From the NCBI GenBank assembly GCA_007570785.1, contig ML661885.1, positions 13,070,490-13,134,489 of the forward strand: a stretch of DNA of 64,000 nt, written 5' to 3'. The translations under genes and the position numbers were made by a program. The notes under the pieces were generated by a model. The model did not search any database. It was not told where the DNA came from and saw only the letters and a list, made by a program, of their open reading frames with translations. The stretch comes from Antilocapra americana (Eukaryota; Chordata; Mammalia; Artiodactyla; Antilocapridae). Below are positions 22,573 through 33,010 of the stretch, piece by piece (position 1 is the stretch's first letter; every line of letters begins with the position of its first letter).

Positions 22573-23186
22573 CATGTCAAACCTTTTGACTCTCCTGTTA
22601 AATTAGTCTGGCTTTTTCTGGAATATTTAGACCAATTTCCTTTAATAGCCATTAAAAAAAAAAAAACTCTCTTGATCTCCACAGTATAGGACTTTAAGTC
22701 TTCATAATAGATTTCCATACAGAAAAAGCCACCACAATAGGAAAGCCCAATTCCAGTTAAATTGGGACCTGTTAGTTACTATGGTAGTGACAATTAACTA
22801 TCAAATGCTTATATGGAATTCACTGTGAACAGTATTTCTCTGTGAGCTCTTTTTCCAATGTTCAAATAATTAAAAAGAATTTTTGCTTGAGGAACTCATT
22901 ATGAATGACTTCTCTGTGTTTCACCATATTTCTGAGGAAATTTTGTCTTTAAAAAAAATTGATTCAGTACTGGGAGAGGTTCTGCATGCCTTTTTGCTGA
23001 CTTTCCAAGTCTCAAAATAATGATCTTCACAGTAGGGAATACCAAAGAAGCTAATGGCAGAGTTACAATGCTAATCGTTTTCTAAAGACTACTTCTTCCA
23101 ATAGCTAAAATAAAGTTTTTCAGTATTTTAAAGCTGCGGCATAATTTTTTTGTTAAGAAACTGTATGGCCTTAGTAAATGTAGTTG

Positions 23187-23221
<35 letters not shown>

Positions 23222-23680
23222 TTATATAAAACATTACTTTTCAAGTACATATGAAGATTGTGTTTTCTTAATATAGTTTTAAAATGTTTATGAGGGGAAA
23301 AAAGGCTAAAAACCTTCTCCTATTTTGCCATGTTTTGAGGGGATTACTACATGAGTGAATTAAAATTTATGACAAAGTGAGTGCTGTACTAACATTGCTA
23401 ATGTATATGTTTGCTAAATTTCATTAAGATAAAATTTTATTTTAGTGATGAATGAGTTAAGAAGGAAACTCTTTTAGATAACATAATCAGCAAACATCTC
23501 ACAGATCTATACTATTATGTAAATATTATGACTACAGCCATATTTTTAGCTGACTTCAACAATATTGCCAGTTTTATCTTGGCATTAGCTGTGGAGGTAT
23601 GTTGGTATTGCCTCTATTATTACTATCAATCAAAAAATAATAAAAGCTACATCCATTTATTGTCTCTTACTGTATCTTAC
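22573..23680. other. Repeat-poor AT-rich stretch with (TA)n
   Basis: No gene or interspersed repeat recognised. A (TA)n microsatellite at 23186-23224 has a single G interruption. Confidence 0.5.
23186..23224. repeat. (TA)n microsatellite
   Basis: About thirteen uninterrupted TA units followed by TGTATATATT. Confidence 0.9.
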
Positions 23681-23763
23681 TGCTTCCCAGATGGCGCTAG
23701 TGGTATAGAACCCACCTGCCAACCCAGGAGACTTAAGAGATACTGGTTTGATCCCTGGGATGT
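23681..23763 (+). mobile_element. Bov-tA tRNA-like head only
   Basis: CTTCCCAGATGGCGCTAGTGG, CCACCTGCCAACCCAGGAGA and TGGTTTGATCCCTGGGA. The Bov-A body is absent, so it is 3'-truncated or internally primed. Confidence 0.75.
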
Positions 23764-23794
23764 AGGCGCTTATATTACCACCTAACTCACAATA

Positions 23795-24400
23795 AACCAA
23801 GGAATGTATTTAGATCAACTTGGATTAGATTCAGTTGTGAATAACAGAAACCTTAAGATAATGATGTCTTAAACAAGCAAGAATTTCATTCCTCTCACAT
23901 TAACATCCAGAGGTAGGCAGTCTAGTGAAAGTGAAAGTTAATTGTGTCTGAATCTTTGCGACCCCAGGAACTATAGCCTACCTGGCTCCTCCGTTCCTGG
24001 AGTTTTCCAGGCAAGAATACTGGAGTGGGTTGCCATTTCCTTCTCCAGGGGATCATCCCTGCATTATAAGCAGTCTAGGGCTGGCTCCAAAGTTCTGCTC
24101 TACAAAGTCCTTAGGAATCCAAACTCTTCCTCTCCCTAAGTGGCCACTAGCTGCCATGCCAATAGAAAGGAAAGGAATGAAGAAAACGAGGGTGAAAGAA
24201 ATGTACCAACTTCCTTAGGAATGTTTCTACAACATGATATTTCATGTAGAGCTCATTGGCCAGAATCTAGTCACATAAGCATACCTAGGTGGGTGGCCAT
24301 GTGCCCAATTAAAAACTGGGGAATCTAAAACATAGAGAAAGGAAGGTAAGATATTGGGGGACAATTAGATTCCTTCTTTGTGACAATATTATTAGTTCTA
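23795..24400. repeat. Ancient mammalian interspersed repeat, family not assigned
   Basis: Phrases known from a common mammalian repeat are present: 'taaacaagcaagaatttcattcctctcac', 'ccagaggtaggcagtctag' / 'gggctgg', CATTGGCCAGAATCTAGTCACA, GGCCATGTGCCCAATTAAAA. Interrupted by a Bov-tA at 23927-24069. Possibly a hAT-type element; I cannot name it securely. Confidence 0.45.
23927..24069 (-). mobile_element. Bov-A/Bov-tA SINE, antisense, with 9-bp TSD
   Basis: GTGAAAGTTAATTGTGTCTG through CTGGAGTGGGTTGCCATTTC; the tRNA head is missing. GCAGTCTAG at 23918-23926 recurs at 24070-24078. Confidence 0.92.
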
Positions 24401-24412
24401 TTTCATAGATAA

Positions 24413-24680
24413 CCACTGGACCGTCAGGGAAATCCTTAAGAATCAACCTGGCAATGCAAGGAATGTGGGTTCAATCCCTGGTCCAGGAAGATCCTATGTG
24501 CCACGGGCCAACTAAGCCTGAAAGCCACAACTACTGAGTCAGAGCACCTAAAACCCGTGCTTCACAACAAGAGAAGCCATCACAGTGAGAAGTCCGAGCG
24601 TTGCAAAGAAGAGTAGTCTCCACTCACCACAACTAGACAAAGTCCATGCAGAGCAACAAGTGCAGCCAAAAATAAATAAA
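24413..24680 (+). mobile_element. CHR-type SINE, long form, with inverted 5' head
   Basis: The body runs from 'ttaagaatcaacctgg' (24434) to 'cagccaaaaataaataaa', in plus orientation. The first ~25 bases (24411-24435, AACCACTGGACCGTCAGGGA then AATCC) are the reverse complement of the normal CHR head, so the head is inverted in place. TATTTCATAGATAA (24399-24412) and TATTTTATAGATAA (24681-24694) flank the whole unit as a 14-bp TSD with one mismatch. Confidence 0.85.
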
Positions 24681-24869
24681 TATTTTATAGATAAGAAATT
24701 TGAGCCTTAAAACTACTATTAAGTTGTCCAAAATTCATCTGGTTAATACATGTTTCAGGGAAGATTTATAACTAGGTTTATCTACCTGAAAGTTCTGTGC
24801 TATTGAAGCAGGAGCAAAGGGAATGGAGTAACAGTAATTACTTTCAGAAGCCTAGTAACATTGCCTTAA

Positions 24870-25260
24870 ATGGTGTCTCAGATAGTTATTGCCATGTAAC
24901 AAACCGTGCCAAACTTAAACGATAAGCACTTATTTAGCTATAGGTTGATTGAGCAGTTTTGCTGATCTAAGACAGTCTTGGCTGATCTCTACCTAGAGAT
25001 TGGCAGACAGCTGATCTAGAATTGCCTTGTCTGTGATAACTTGACATTGCTCCACACAGCTCTCACACTCCAACAGGCTAGTGTGGGCTTGATCTTGTAA
25101 CGTGGCAGCAATGCAAGAACAGAAGCAAGTGAAGCTTCTTGAGGCATTGGTTCGTGATGGGCTGAATGTTATTTCCACCGCATTCTATAGGCAAAGTAAA
25201 TAACAAGACCAGCCCAGATTTTAGAGGTGAGGAAATAGTCTTCATCTCTTGATGAACTGC
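24870..25260. repeat. Ancient mammalian interspersed repeat, family not assigned
   Basis: ATTGCCATGTAACAAACCGTGCC, 'ttaaacgataagcacttatttagct', TTGCTGATCTAAGACAGTCTTGGC and CAAGTCACATTGG follow the order of a widespread mammalian repeat, very diverged. Confidence 0.4.
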
Positions 25261-25544
25261 AAGTCACATTGGAAAGAGCATAGATGCAGGAAACCACTTA
25301 CAAATACAATATTTTCTTCTGCTATCCTGAACCTGGAGTAAGTCTAGGAAGTGATACAGAGAGAAAGAGTCTGTGACTAAAGATTGCCTCGTCCTGTGAA
25401 ATCGTAATTAGTCCTGAAGTGCATTTTTCTCTAAAACAGAATGTCCATGTTAAATCTTAATTAAAGGTGTGTGGATATCTTCAGGTTCTTGAGAGAGAGA
25501 ATGAAAAGAGTTAGCTTTGTTTTCTGGATTGGACCAGTTCATTT
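25261..25544. other. Short gene-free gap
   Basis: Nothing recognised except a short purine-rich (GA)n-like run near 25490. Confidence 0.4.
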
Positions 25545-25855
25545 ATTCATTCGCTTAACAAAAAAGCACTGAGTCCCTACCATGTACTAAGAACCTTGTT
25601 AGGCACTGAGGTATGGTGATGAACAGACCCAGAAATGGAGCCTGCTTTCCTGGGGTTTACCATTGGGGTTGGGGAGATGAGACATGAATTAATTTCACAA
25701 ATGAATACATTATGACAAAAATGCAAAGAGTGACATGAAGCAAAGATATATATGGCAGTAGGGGACTTTCTAAAACAAAGCTGATCTGCTCTGGGGCATC
25801 CCTGAAAGCTTTCTTGAAGAAGATATGTTCAAATTGAGATGTGAAGGATAAGTTA
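25545..25855 (+). repeat. Ancient mammalian interspersed repeat ('ttcattcattc..' type)
   Basis: TTCATTTATTCATTCGCTTAAC, CTACCATGTACTAAGAACC, AGGCACTGAGGTATGGTGATGAACAG and GGAGCCTGC are typical of an old dispersed mammalian family. An L1 3' end follows, and 26706-26880 may be its continuation. Other members here are at 28690-28842 plus 29341-30060, and 36590-36975. Confidence 0.4.
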
Positions 25856-26705
25856 GAATTACCGGTCAGAACTGCCATCATCAAAAAATCTACAAACAAT
25901 AAATGCTGGAGAGGGTGCAGAGAAAATGGAACCCTCTTGCACTGTTGGTAGGAATGTAAATTGATAGTCACTTTAGATAACAGTATGGAAATTCTTTAAA
26001 AAACTAAGCATAAAACTACCATATGGCCCAACAATCCTACTACTGGGCATATACCCTGAGGAAGCCATAACTGAAATATATACATGTACCCCAATGTTCA
26101 CTGCAGCACTATTTACAACAGCTAGGACATGGAAGCAACCTAGATGTGCACTGACAGATGAATGGATAAAGAAGCTGTGGTGCATAAACATACAACAGGC
26201 TACTACTCATCCATAAAAAGGAATGCATTTGAGTCAGTTCTAATGAGGTAGATGAACCTAGAGCCTATTATATAGAGTGAAGTAAGTCAGAGAGAGAAAT
26301 GCAAATATCATATATTAATGCATTTATATGGAATCTAGAAAGATGGTACTAATGAAACTTTGCAGGGCAACAATGCAGATGCAGACAGAGAATAGACTTA
26401 TGGACACAGTGGGAGAAGGGGAGGGTGGGATGAATTGAGAGGGTAGTATGGAAACATACACACTACCGTATTTAAAATAGATAGCCAGTATCTAATTTTA
26501 TGTATAACACAGGGAGTTCAAACCCAGTGCTCTGTGACAACCTACAGGGGTGTGATGGGGTGGGAGGTGGGAGGTGGGAGGGAGGCTCAGGAGGGAGGGG
26601 ACATATATATACCTATGGCTGATTAATACTGATGTATGACAGAAACCAACACAATATCATAAAGTAATTATCTCTCAATTAAAAATAAATAAAAATTTTT
26701 TTAAA
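25856..26705 (+). mobile_element. L1 LINE 3' end (ORF2 tail and 3' UTR)
   Basis: Ruminant L1: CTACAAACAATAAATGCTGGAG, ACCATATGGCCCAACAATCC, 'tgaatggataaagaagctgtggtgcataaacata', then a 3' UTR with a G-rich tract at 26555-26602 and an A-rich tail at 26680-26705. The ORF2 C-terminal frame is interrupted by stops. Confidence 0.88.
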
Positions 26706-26880
26706 AGCTTGTAGTGAGAGAAGACAGGGCTTCGGGCATTTTAAAGGTCCTAAAGTGGCAGTGAGTCCCACACTTATGAAGGACCAAAATAAAGCCATTA
26801 GGGCTGAGTGGGAGCAAGCAGATTACAAAAGATGGAAGAGTTAATGGCTGTTAGATTAGGTTAGGCCTTAGGTGATTATG
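26706..26880. other. Remnant between two L1 3' ends
   Basis: Probably the continuation of the ancient repeat split by the L1 at 25856-26705 ('aaagtggcagtgag', 'aataaagccattagggctg'). Low certainty. Confidence 0.35.
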
Positions 26881-27275
26881 AGAAACTATGTCTTAAATCA
26901 GACACAGAAAGATAAATATCATATGATACTGTCTATATAGAATCTAAATAAAGGGTACAAGTTAACTTTATGTACAAAACAGAATTTGAGTCAAAGATGC
27001 AGAAAACATACTTACCAGAAGATAAGCAAGGGAGAGATAAATTGGGAGATTGGGATTGACATATACATATATACACAACTATATATAAAATAGATAATAA
27101 GGACCTTCAGTACAGCACGAGGAACTCTCCTCAACACTCTGAAACAGCCTATATCAGAAAAGAATCTTAAAAAAGAGTGGATGTATGTATATATATAATG
27201 GATTTGCTTTGCTGAACACCTGAAACTAACATAACACTGTAAATCAACTATACTCAAATAAAAAAATTTTTTAAA
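26881..27275 (+). mobile_element. L1 3' UTR fragment
   Basis: GGGAGAGATAAATTGGGAGA near 27030, 'tataaaatagataataagg', CTCAACACTCTGAAACAGCC, CTGAACACCTGAAACTAAC and a tail of A then T runs. Paralogous to 38905-39160 and 56966-57245. Confidence 0.85.
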
Positions 27276-27950
27276 AGAACCTTTGTTTTTACCTTCAGAA
27301 CAAAAAGGAGTCATAGAGAATGACCTTGTTCTTTGCTGCTAAAGAATTTCATACCAGTAATTATTGCAAAGTTTAAGTATCAGCCAAAAGAGGAGCTTTG
27401 CCCTGATATGGTTCTGATTGAGTGAATTTTATTTGTGAAGTATGTGTGTGTGACAGAAACATAGAGACTGAGACACAGGAGGAGAGACACAGAGGGCTGG
27501 GTGTGGTGGCTCATTCCTACATCTGAGCGGTTGTCTGGGCTGGTTTTGTTCAACAGTTATTTGATTGACATTTGACACTGCTGCCTTTTTAGAATAAGGT
27601 CTTTCATAATTCCCTCCCATTTCCTTGCATGATTTCTGCCCATCACTGGGTAAAGCAGAATTATTCCTAATGGATTTTTGATTTGTTCTTTGGAGCCCCC
27701 ATTTTTAGTAAGCACACAAAAAACTATTCATTCACATTGCTACCTTATACTAAACGTTCTTTGTTAAGTTTAAGTCTACAGGCTGGGTAGCATAAATAGC
27801 CAAGAAAAAAATTCATTATACGCCAGTTCTAAGAAGCTGGCACCAAATGGTCCTCTAAGGTTTGTTTAAACAAGAAGTGTATTAAAAGCGAGACATTTTT
27901 CATGGAGATGAGGGTCTTGACCACAGAAACTGCCTCTTTGAGCCCTGGTT
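27276..27950. other. Gene-free stretch, nothing recognised
   Basis: No gene or repeat family recognised. A purine-rich (GA) patch lies at 27452-27500. Confidence 0.4.
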
Positions 27951-28167
27951 CAAGGGCCTTCCCAGGTGGCGCTAGTGGTAAAGAATCTGCCTGCCAATTC
28001 AGAAGACGTGTGTTTGATCCCTGGGTCATATCTATCCTCTAGAGAAGCAAATGGCAACCCACTCCAGTATTCTTGCCTGAGAAATCCCATGGACAAAGGA
28101 GCCTCGTGGGCTACAGTCCGTGGGGTTGCAGAGAGCTGGATACGACGGAGCACAGATGAGCAGATGG
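27951..28167 (+). mobile_element. Bov-tA SINE
   Basis: GGGCCTTCCCAGGTGGCGCTAG head, GTGTTTGATCCCTGGGTC, CACTCCAGTATTCTTGCCTGA and GAGCTGGATACGACGGAGCACA end. Confidence 0.92.
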
Positions 28168-28689
28168 CAGGAGCTTTAAGGAGCCTGTCAGTGAAGTTTC
28201 CCTTCAGAGAAGAACCAATGGGAAGATGCTTCCCTTTGGACATTCTACATCTTTTCTCTTTTCTAAGGAGAGTTTCAGTTTTTTTAGGCTTAGCCCATGT
28301 CAATATCAGAGAAGAGGGTCAGAGAAAAGCAACTGGAAGTGAAAATTATTTACTTTAAGCATTTAAATGGTTCTTCTGTGAAATTATGGTCTTCAGTGGC
28401 TTTCAATCAAATTGATCTTAATTTTCTAGCCACTTCACTTCTAAATCAATCTTGTAAAATAGCTCCGCCGTTAAGGATGCAGAGCTGGGGTCAGGATGTT
28501 GATTTTCTGCTCTGCCCAGGATTGCATTGGTCTTCTTTACCCATCTTTTGCCCACTCCCTGCTGAGACCTCTGTCCATTCCCACCTGGCTGCAAATTATT
28601 GCTTAGGTGTTAATTTAATCATGAAATTTAATATTTTACCTCATATTTTGTTCTGAAGCATTTCTAGGCTTACAGGATGTTTAGAACTG
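28168..28689. other. Gene-free stretch, nothing recognised
   Basis: No repeat or coding signature recognised. Confidence 0.45.
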
Positions 28690-28842
28690 ACAGGGTCATT
28701 CATTCATTCAGTCATCTCATATTTGTGTTTTGTGCCAGGCATTGCCCCAGGCCTCGGTAGCTTCCCTTCCAATAGAGGAGGTAGATACACAGAAAAGCCA
28801 TTATAACCCAGTCAAACAAATGCTATTATGGAAGCGTGAGCC
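28690..28842 (+). repeat. Ancient interspersed repeat, left part
   Basis: ATTCATTCATTCAGTCATC, TTTTGTGCCAGGCATTGCCCC and TTATAACCCAGTC are the start of the same family as 25545-25855. It is cut by the LTR that follows. Confidence 0.45.
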
Positions 28843-29340
28843 TGTAATAGGGAAGAACAAATCTGGCTCCATATTGGATCTTTTTCTTTTACTTTAACCT
28901 TTGTATTCTATTGCTTTTGATACAAGTTAATTATATTTCCTGTAGCCTGAAATATACAGGATAGCTCATTCTCAAGGCTCTGACCTTTAAAGGTATAAAA
29001 CTTTCCCATTCATAGAGAGATTTAAAAAAAATTGCAGAATGGTGAGTAACATTTATCTTGTTGGAGGTTTACAGGAACATCATGACCTGACCTACATGAA
29101 CAGCTGTAAGAACAAAGGACTCCAGCACCAAGAAGTTTGCAGCAACCAACCACACCCCTTCCCCTTGTAGAATAAAAAAAGCCTGAAATCTAACTTGGGT
29201 AAGATGGTTCTTTAGGACACTCGTCTACCATCTCAATGTGCTGGCTTTCTGAATAAAATCACTATTTCTTGCCCCAACAACTCATCTCTCAATTTATTGG
29301 TCTATCATGTGGTAAGCAGTATGAGTTTAGATCGGTAATA
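28843..29340 (+). mobile_element. Solo LTR of an endogenous retrovirus (class I-like)
   Basis: Starts TGTAATAGGGAAG. Contains AATAAA at 29252-29257 followed by a U5-like segment (TTGCCCCAACAACTCATCTC, 'tctatcatgtggtaagcagt') and ends GATCGGTAATA. No internal retroviral sequence on either side; the flanks belong to one interrupted ancient repeat, as expected for a solo LTR. The TSD is not clear. Class I assignment rests on the U5-end style. Confidence 0.6.
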
Positions 29341-30060
29341 AGCAAAGTACAGTGGGAAAATAGGAGAAGTAGTTTCTTAGTCTATCAGGAGAAGACCGTA
29401 AAGACTTCCCAAAGCTGGCAGTGAGCAGATCATATTCAGAAAACAGGTGTAGGAATAATGTTTCTATTGGAGAACAATGTATACAAAGACATGGAGAAGC
29501 CGAGGGATCACTAGTGGCTAAGGGCTGCTTTGAGTATGGTGTCAGCAGTGAAGCCACTGCCAATGACCTTGAAATGCTGGGGTAAAATCTTGAAGGACCT
29601 TGAATGTCTATGTGCAAATACAAGAGAATTTAGATTTTAAACTAGTAGTAATAGGAAAAGCATTGAAGATGCTAACATTTTATGTTAGAATGTCCACTCT
29701 GAAACTGAGGGTTACGGATAGGGTAGGAGGTAGAATCAGTGAGTTTCAACTCAAGGAAATCTAGAAAGAGTCTAATGCACTAGTCCCAGCAACAGTGAAA
29801 GCCTGAGCCAGGGCTCTAGGCATAAAGGGGAGAGAAATTCAGGACTGAGAGATTAACTGGGTGGGAAAGAGAGGAATGAATCCAGGCTTTTCTGGCTTCA
29901 CTGATGGGACAAAAGATTGTACTGTTCACCTACACAAAATCTAGATATTTTCATTCAGGGCTGAATGATGAATTCAGTTTTGTGCTTACTAGGTTCTGAT
30001 TAAAGACATGGAATCCTGGAAATATGCCATGTGGAAAATCTGAGACAGGGTCAAGGACAG
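29341..30060 (+). repeat. Ancient interspersed repeat, right part
   Basis: Continues after the LTR: 'aagacttcccaaagctggcagtgag', ATACAAAGACATGGAGAAG, TTGAAGGACCTTGAATGTC, 'gcattgaagatg', 'gaggtagaatcagtgag'. These phrases follow the body of an old mammalian family I cannot name. Confidence 0.4.
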
Positions 30061-30071
30061 AATGGTGGGGG

Positions 30072-30486
30072 TTTTGCTGTTCAGTCGATAAGTTGTATAT
30101 GACTTTGCAGTCCCATGGACTGCAGGACACCAGGCTTCCTTGTCCATCGCCAACTCCCAGAGCTTACCCAAACTCATGTCCATTGAGTTGGTGATGCCAT
30201 CCAAATATCTCATCCTCTGGTGTCCCCTTCTCCTCCCCACTTCAATCTTTCCCAGCATCAGGGTCTTTTCTAATGAGTCAGCTCTTCGCATGAGGTGGCC
30301 AAAGTATGTGAGTTTCAGCTTCAGCATCAGTTATTCCAATGGATATTCAGGACTGATTTCCTTTAGGATTGACTAGTTTAATCTCCTACAAGCCAAACAA
30401 CTCTCAAGAGTTCTCCAACACCGCAGTTCAAAGGCATCAATTCTTCAGCACTCAGCTTTCTTTATAGTCCAACTCTCACATCCATC
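30072..30486 (-). mobile_element. BovB LINE 3' end, antisense
   Basis: From the 3' terminus (GTTCAGTCGATAAGTTGTATATG) through CTCATGTCCATTGAGTTGG to CCAACTCTCACATCCAT. 5'-truncated in the C-terminal region. Confidence 0.92.
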
Positions 30487-30715
30487 AGTTCAGTTCAGTT
30501 GCTCAGTCGTGTCTGACTTTTTGAGACCCCAAGGACTGCAACATGCCAGGCTTCCCTGTCCATCACCAACTCCCAGAATTTACTCAAACTCATGTCCATC
30601 GAGTCAGTGATACCATCCAACCATCTCTCACATCCATAGGGTTGACTGGTTTGATCTTGCTGTCCAGGGGATTCTCAAGTCTTCTCTAACACCACAGTTC
30701 AAAAGCATCAGTGGT
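30487..30715 (-). mobile_element. BovB LINE 3' end, antisense, internally deleted
   Basis: Starts directly after the previous copy with CAGTTCAGTTCAGTTGCTCAG. Near 30620 it jumps from 'gataccatccaaccatc' to 'tctcacatccatagggttgac', skipping about 200 bases present in other copies. Confidence 0.88.
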
Positions 30716-30724
30716 GGGGTACTC

Positions 30725-30860
30725 CACACTTAAAGATTAGAGATGATGTCCTCAACTCTGAATAGATTCCAGGTCCCGCCCTAGATGATTTAGAAGGTTC
30801 AGATGAGGCTTAAAAATCTGTTTATAAAAAGCTCTTCAGGGGATTCTGATTAACAGCTAG
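30725..30860. mobile_element. MER5A-like hAT-Charlie fragment
   Basis: GATTCCAGGTCCCGCCCTAGA, GAGGCTTAAAAATCTG, AAAGCTCTTCAGGGGATTCTG and TTAACAGCTAGAGCTGAAAACC follow MER5A order. Confidence 0.55.
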
Positions 30861-30879
30861 AGCTGAAAACCACAAATCA

Positions 30880-31010
30880 AATCCCACCCTATTCCAGGAA
30901 AGAGCTGGAGATTCATGTGGTAGAATGACTTTCCCAAGGTCACAGAGCTCCCTAGAAGCTAAGTGGGACTCAGATTCCCAATCCACAATCCTTTTTCTGC
31001 AGGCTCACTT
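30880..31010 (-). repeat. MIR fragment, antisense
   Basis: AGAATGACTTTCCCAAGGTC, ACAGAGCTCCCTAGAAGC and 'gggactcagattcccaa' match antisense MIR. Confidence 0.6.
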
Positions 31011-31396
31011 CTGCATTTAGATTTGATTGTCTTTGTCTTATTTAGATTTCAAAACCACTGGGGATGGTCTGCACTTCCATCTACTGTTTGCAAAATATGA
31101 AGTTATAATAGCAAGTCTGACTAAGCAGCAGATCTGGTGGACTGAGAGAGAGTTGTCTCTCACATGTTCATGCCACTGGTTTCCTAACAATTCTATCTTT
31201 CACAGCACTCCTATTTGTAGAGAGAAAACATTATCAGTGACTCAGCCTCGATATTCTGCTAGTAGCTTTTTGCAGAATCTGGTCTTGGACCTAATATCTT
31301 CGTGTATAATCTAGACCATGGGAGAAAAAAACTGCCTCTATTTTTGTGGAAGAGAAACAGATCCAGAATCTGCAAGTCCCTAAGAATTTATGGAAG
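31011..31396. other. Gene-free stretch, nothing recognised
   Basis: No repeat or gene recognised. Confidence 0.45.
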
Positions 31397-31409
31397 ATGC
31401 AGAAATAAA

Positions 31410-31619
31410 TTCTGGTGGTGCTAGTGGTAAAGAATCCACCTGCCAATGCAGGAGACGCAAGAGACATGGGTTCAGTCACAGGATTGGAAAGATATCCTAG
31501 AGAAGGAAATGGCAACCCACTCCAGTATTCTTGCCTGGAAAATTCCTTGGACAGAGGAGCCTGGTGGGCTACAGCCCATGGGGCCACAAGGAGTCAGACA
31601 CCACTGAGACTGAGCACAC
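31410..31619 (+). mobile_element. Bov-tA SINE with perfect 13-bp TSD
   Basis: The head starts within TCTGGTGGTGCTAGTGG (first bases lost); body complete to CACCACTGAGACTGAGC. ATGCAGAAATAAA at 31397-31409 is repeated exactly at 31620-31632. Confidence 0.95.
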
Positions 31620-31639
31620 ATGCAGAAATAAAAGACAAG

Positions 31640-32085
31640 ATTGAGGTGTTCAGAAAAGCTGCGATCTCATTGACTGCGGGAGACCTTCCGAGGGTACCAG
31701 GGTTTCTCTCTTGTTCTTCTGTCCTTTGGGGCACATATTGCCCTTGGAATGAGTCACAAGAACACGACTTACTTGCATCAAAGAAATAGCATAAGCAATG
31801 TGCATCACTTCTAGATGGAATAAACATGCCAAACACCTGCCTTCTCCATGCTCTGTGACCCAGCCCCAGCCAACCTGGAAGCCTTGAGTTGAGGTGATGG
31901 CGCAATAGCATGGACCTACCTGGACCATGGAGTGACCCTGACGGTCAGAGTCCCTCTGACGACCAGTGTCGAGACTGCAGTATGAGTGGGAAAGAGAACT
32001 CAAAACTATGGTTTTAAGTCATTGAGATTTGGAAATGATTTGTTTATAGCAGTATAATTTAATGTAATCTGACTAATGCACTGAT
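31640..32085 (+). mobile_element. MLT1-like (ERVL-MaLR) LTR fragment
   Basis: TAAGTCATTGAGATTTGG, TTTATAGCAGTATAATTT and the terminal TCTGACTAATGCA resemble the 3' end of mammalian MaLR LTRs. Upstream, 'ggaagccttgagttgaggtgatgg' fits loosely. Confidence 0.45.
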
Positions 32086-32419
32086 CAACAAAAAATGTGA
32101 AACAGGCAATGAAAATCCTAAACCCTGAAGTGTCACAAACGGAAAGATCTCTGCAGGCTACAGTGGTCCTAGAAGGCAATGCTGATCAACTGAAATAATG
32201 GGACATAGACCGGATACAATTCAGTAAAAAAAAATAATAATAATAATAATTCAGGATTATGCACTTGGAGTTGAAAAGGGAACATGTTCAAAGGCAAGGT
32301 GCCAGCCACTCAAAGGCAGTTGGCTGGAAAATTAAAAGTATAGCTTTAGTGGATAGCCAGCTGACCGGGAGGAATTGTCACAACCCTGCAGTTCTGTTGA
32401 TTGAAAAAAAAATGCAAGC

Positions 32420-33010
32420 AGAGAACTGTGGCAAATGAAAAGCATGTCTGTATCATGAGGTAATTGCTACACTGCTCTGCACAGAGCAGAACTGTAACGG
32501 AGCTGGGCCAGCTCTGGTTCTCCATCGCTCAATGGGATTCAGAGAATGTGGAGAGAGTTCAGAGAAAAGCAAAACAGTCATTCAGTAACCAGCAAAGAAG
32601 GGCTAAGGACCTGGGATTATTTACCCTAGAGAGAAAAAGCTTCAGGGTCACTTATAAAGCATCAGCACTAAACACAGACTTCAGAAGAACCATGGCATAG
32701 AGGATGATGGCTGTGTTTTCTTGGTTGCCAAGAACACAAAAAGAATGGGCTTACTAATGTTAAGCGAAAGGAAGAATTTCCTGACCCCAAGGCTTGTTTG
32801 ACACCGGATAGCATGAGAGAGTTCTCTCTGGAAGACACGACAAAGATTAATGTTTTTTTGAAAGTTATGGATTCCCTGGGTCCTTCCTGAAGCAAAGGGA
32901 TGGAAGGTCCACCATCTCGCTTTTCTGCCACGATACAGGTGATGGATGGTGTCCACTGGGGCACACACTCCCCTGGGCATGCTGATGTTTTACACAACTC
33001 CCAGTATGCT
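32420..33010 (+). pseudogene. CR1/L3-type LINE relic (C-terminal RT region)
   Basis: An open frame at 32464-32700 reads ERVQRKAKQSFSNQQRRAKD followed by LGLFTLERKSFRV. The pattern 'VQR(R)A...RLK.LGLF(S/T)LE(K/R)R..R' is the C-terminal region of CR1/L3 LINE polymerases. The downstream 'agaatgggcttactaatgttaagcgaaaggaagaatttcct' region fits the following 3' part. No catalytic RT motif is present. One of the oldest repeats in the window. Confidence 0.6.
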
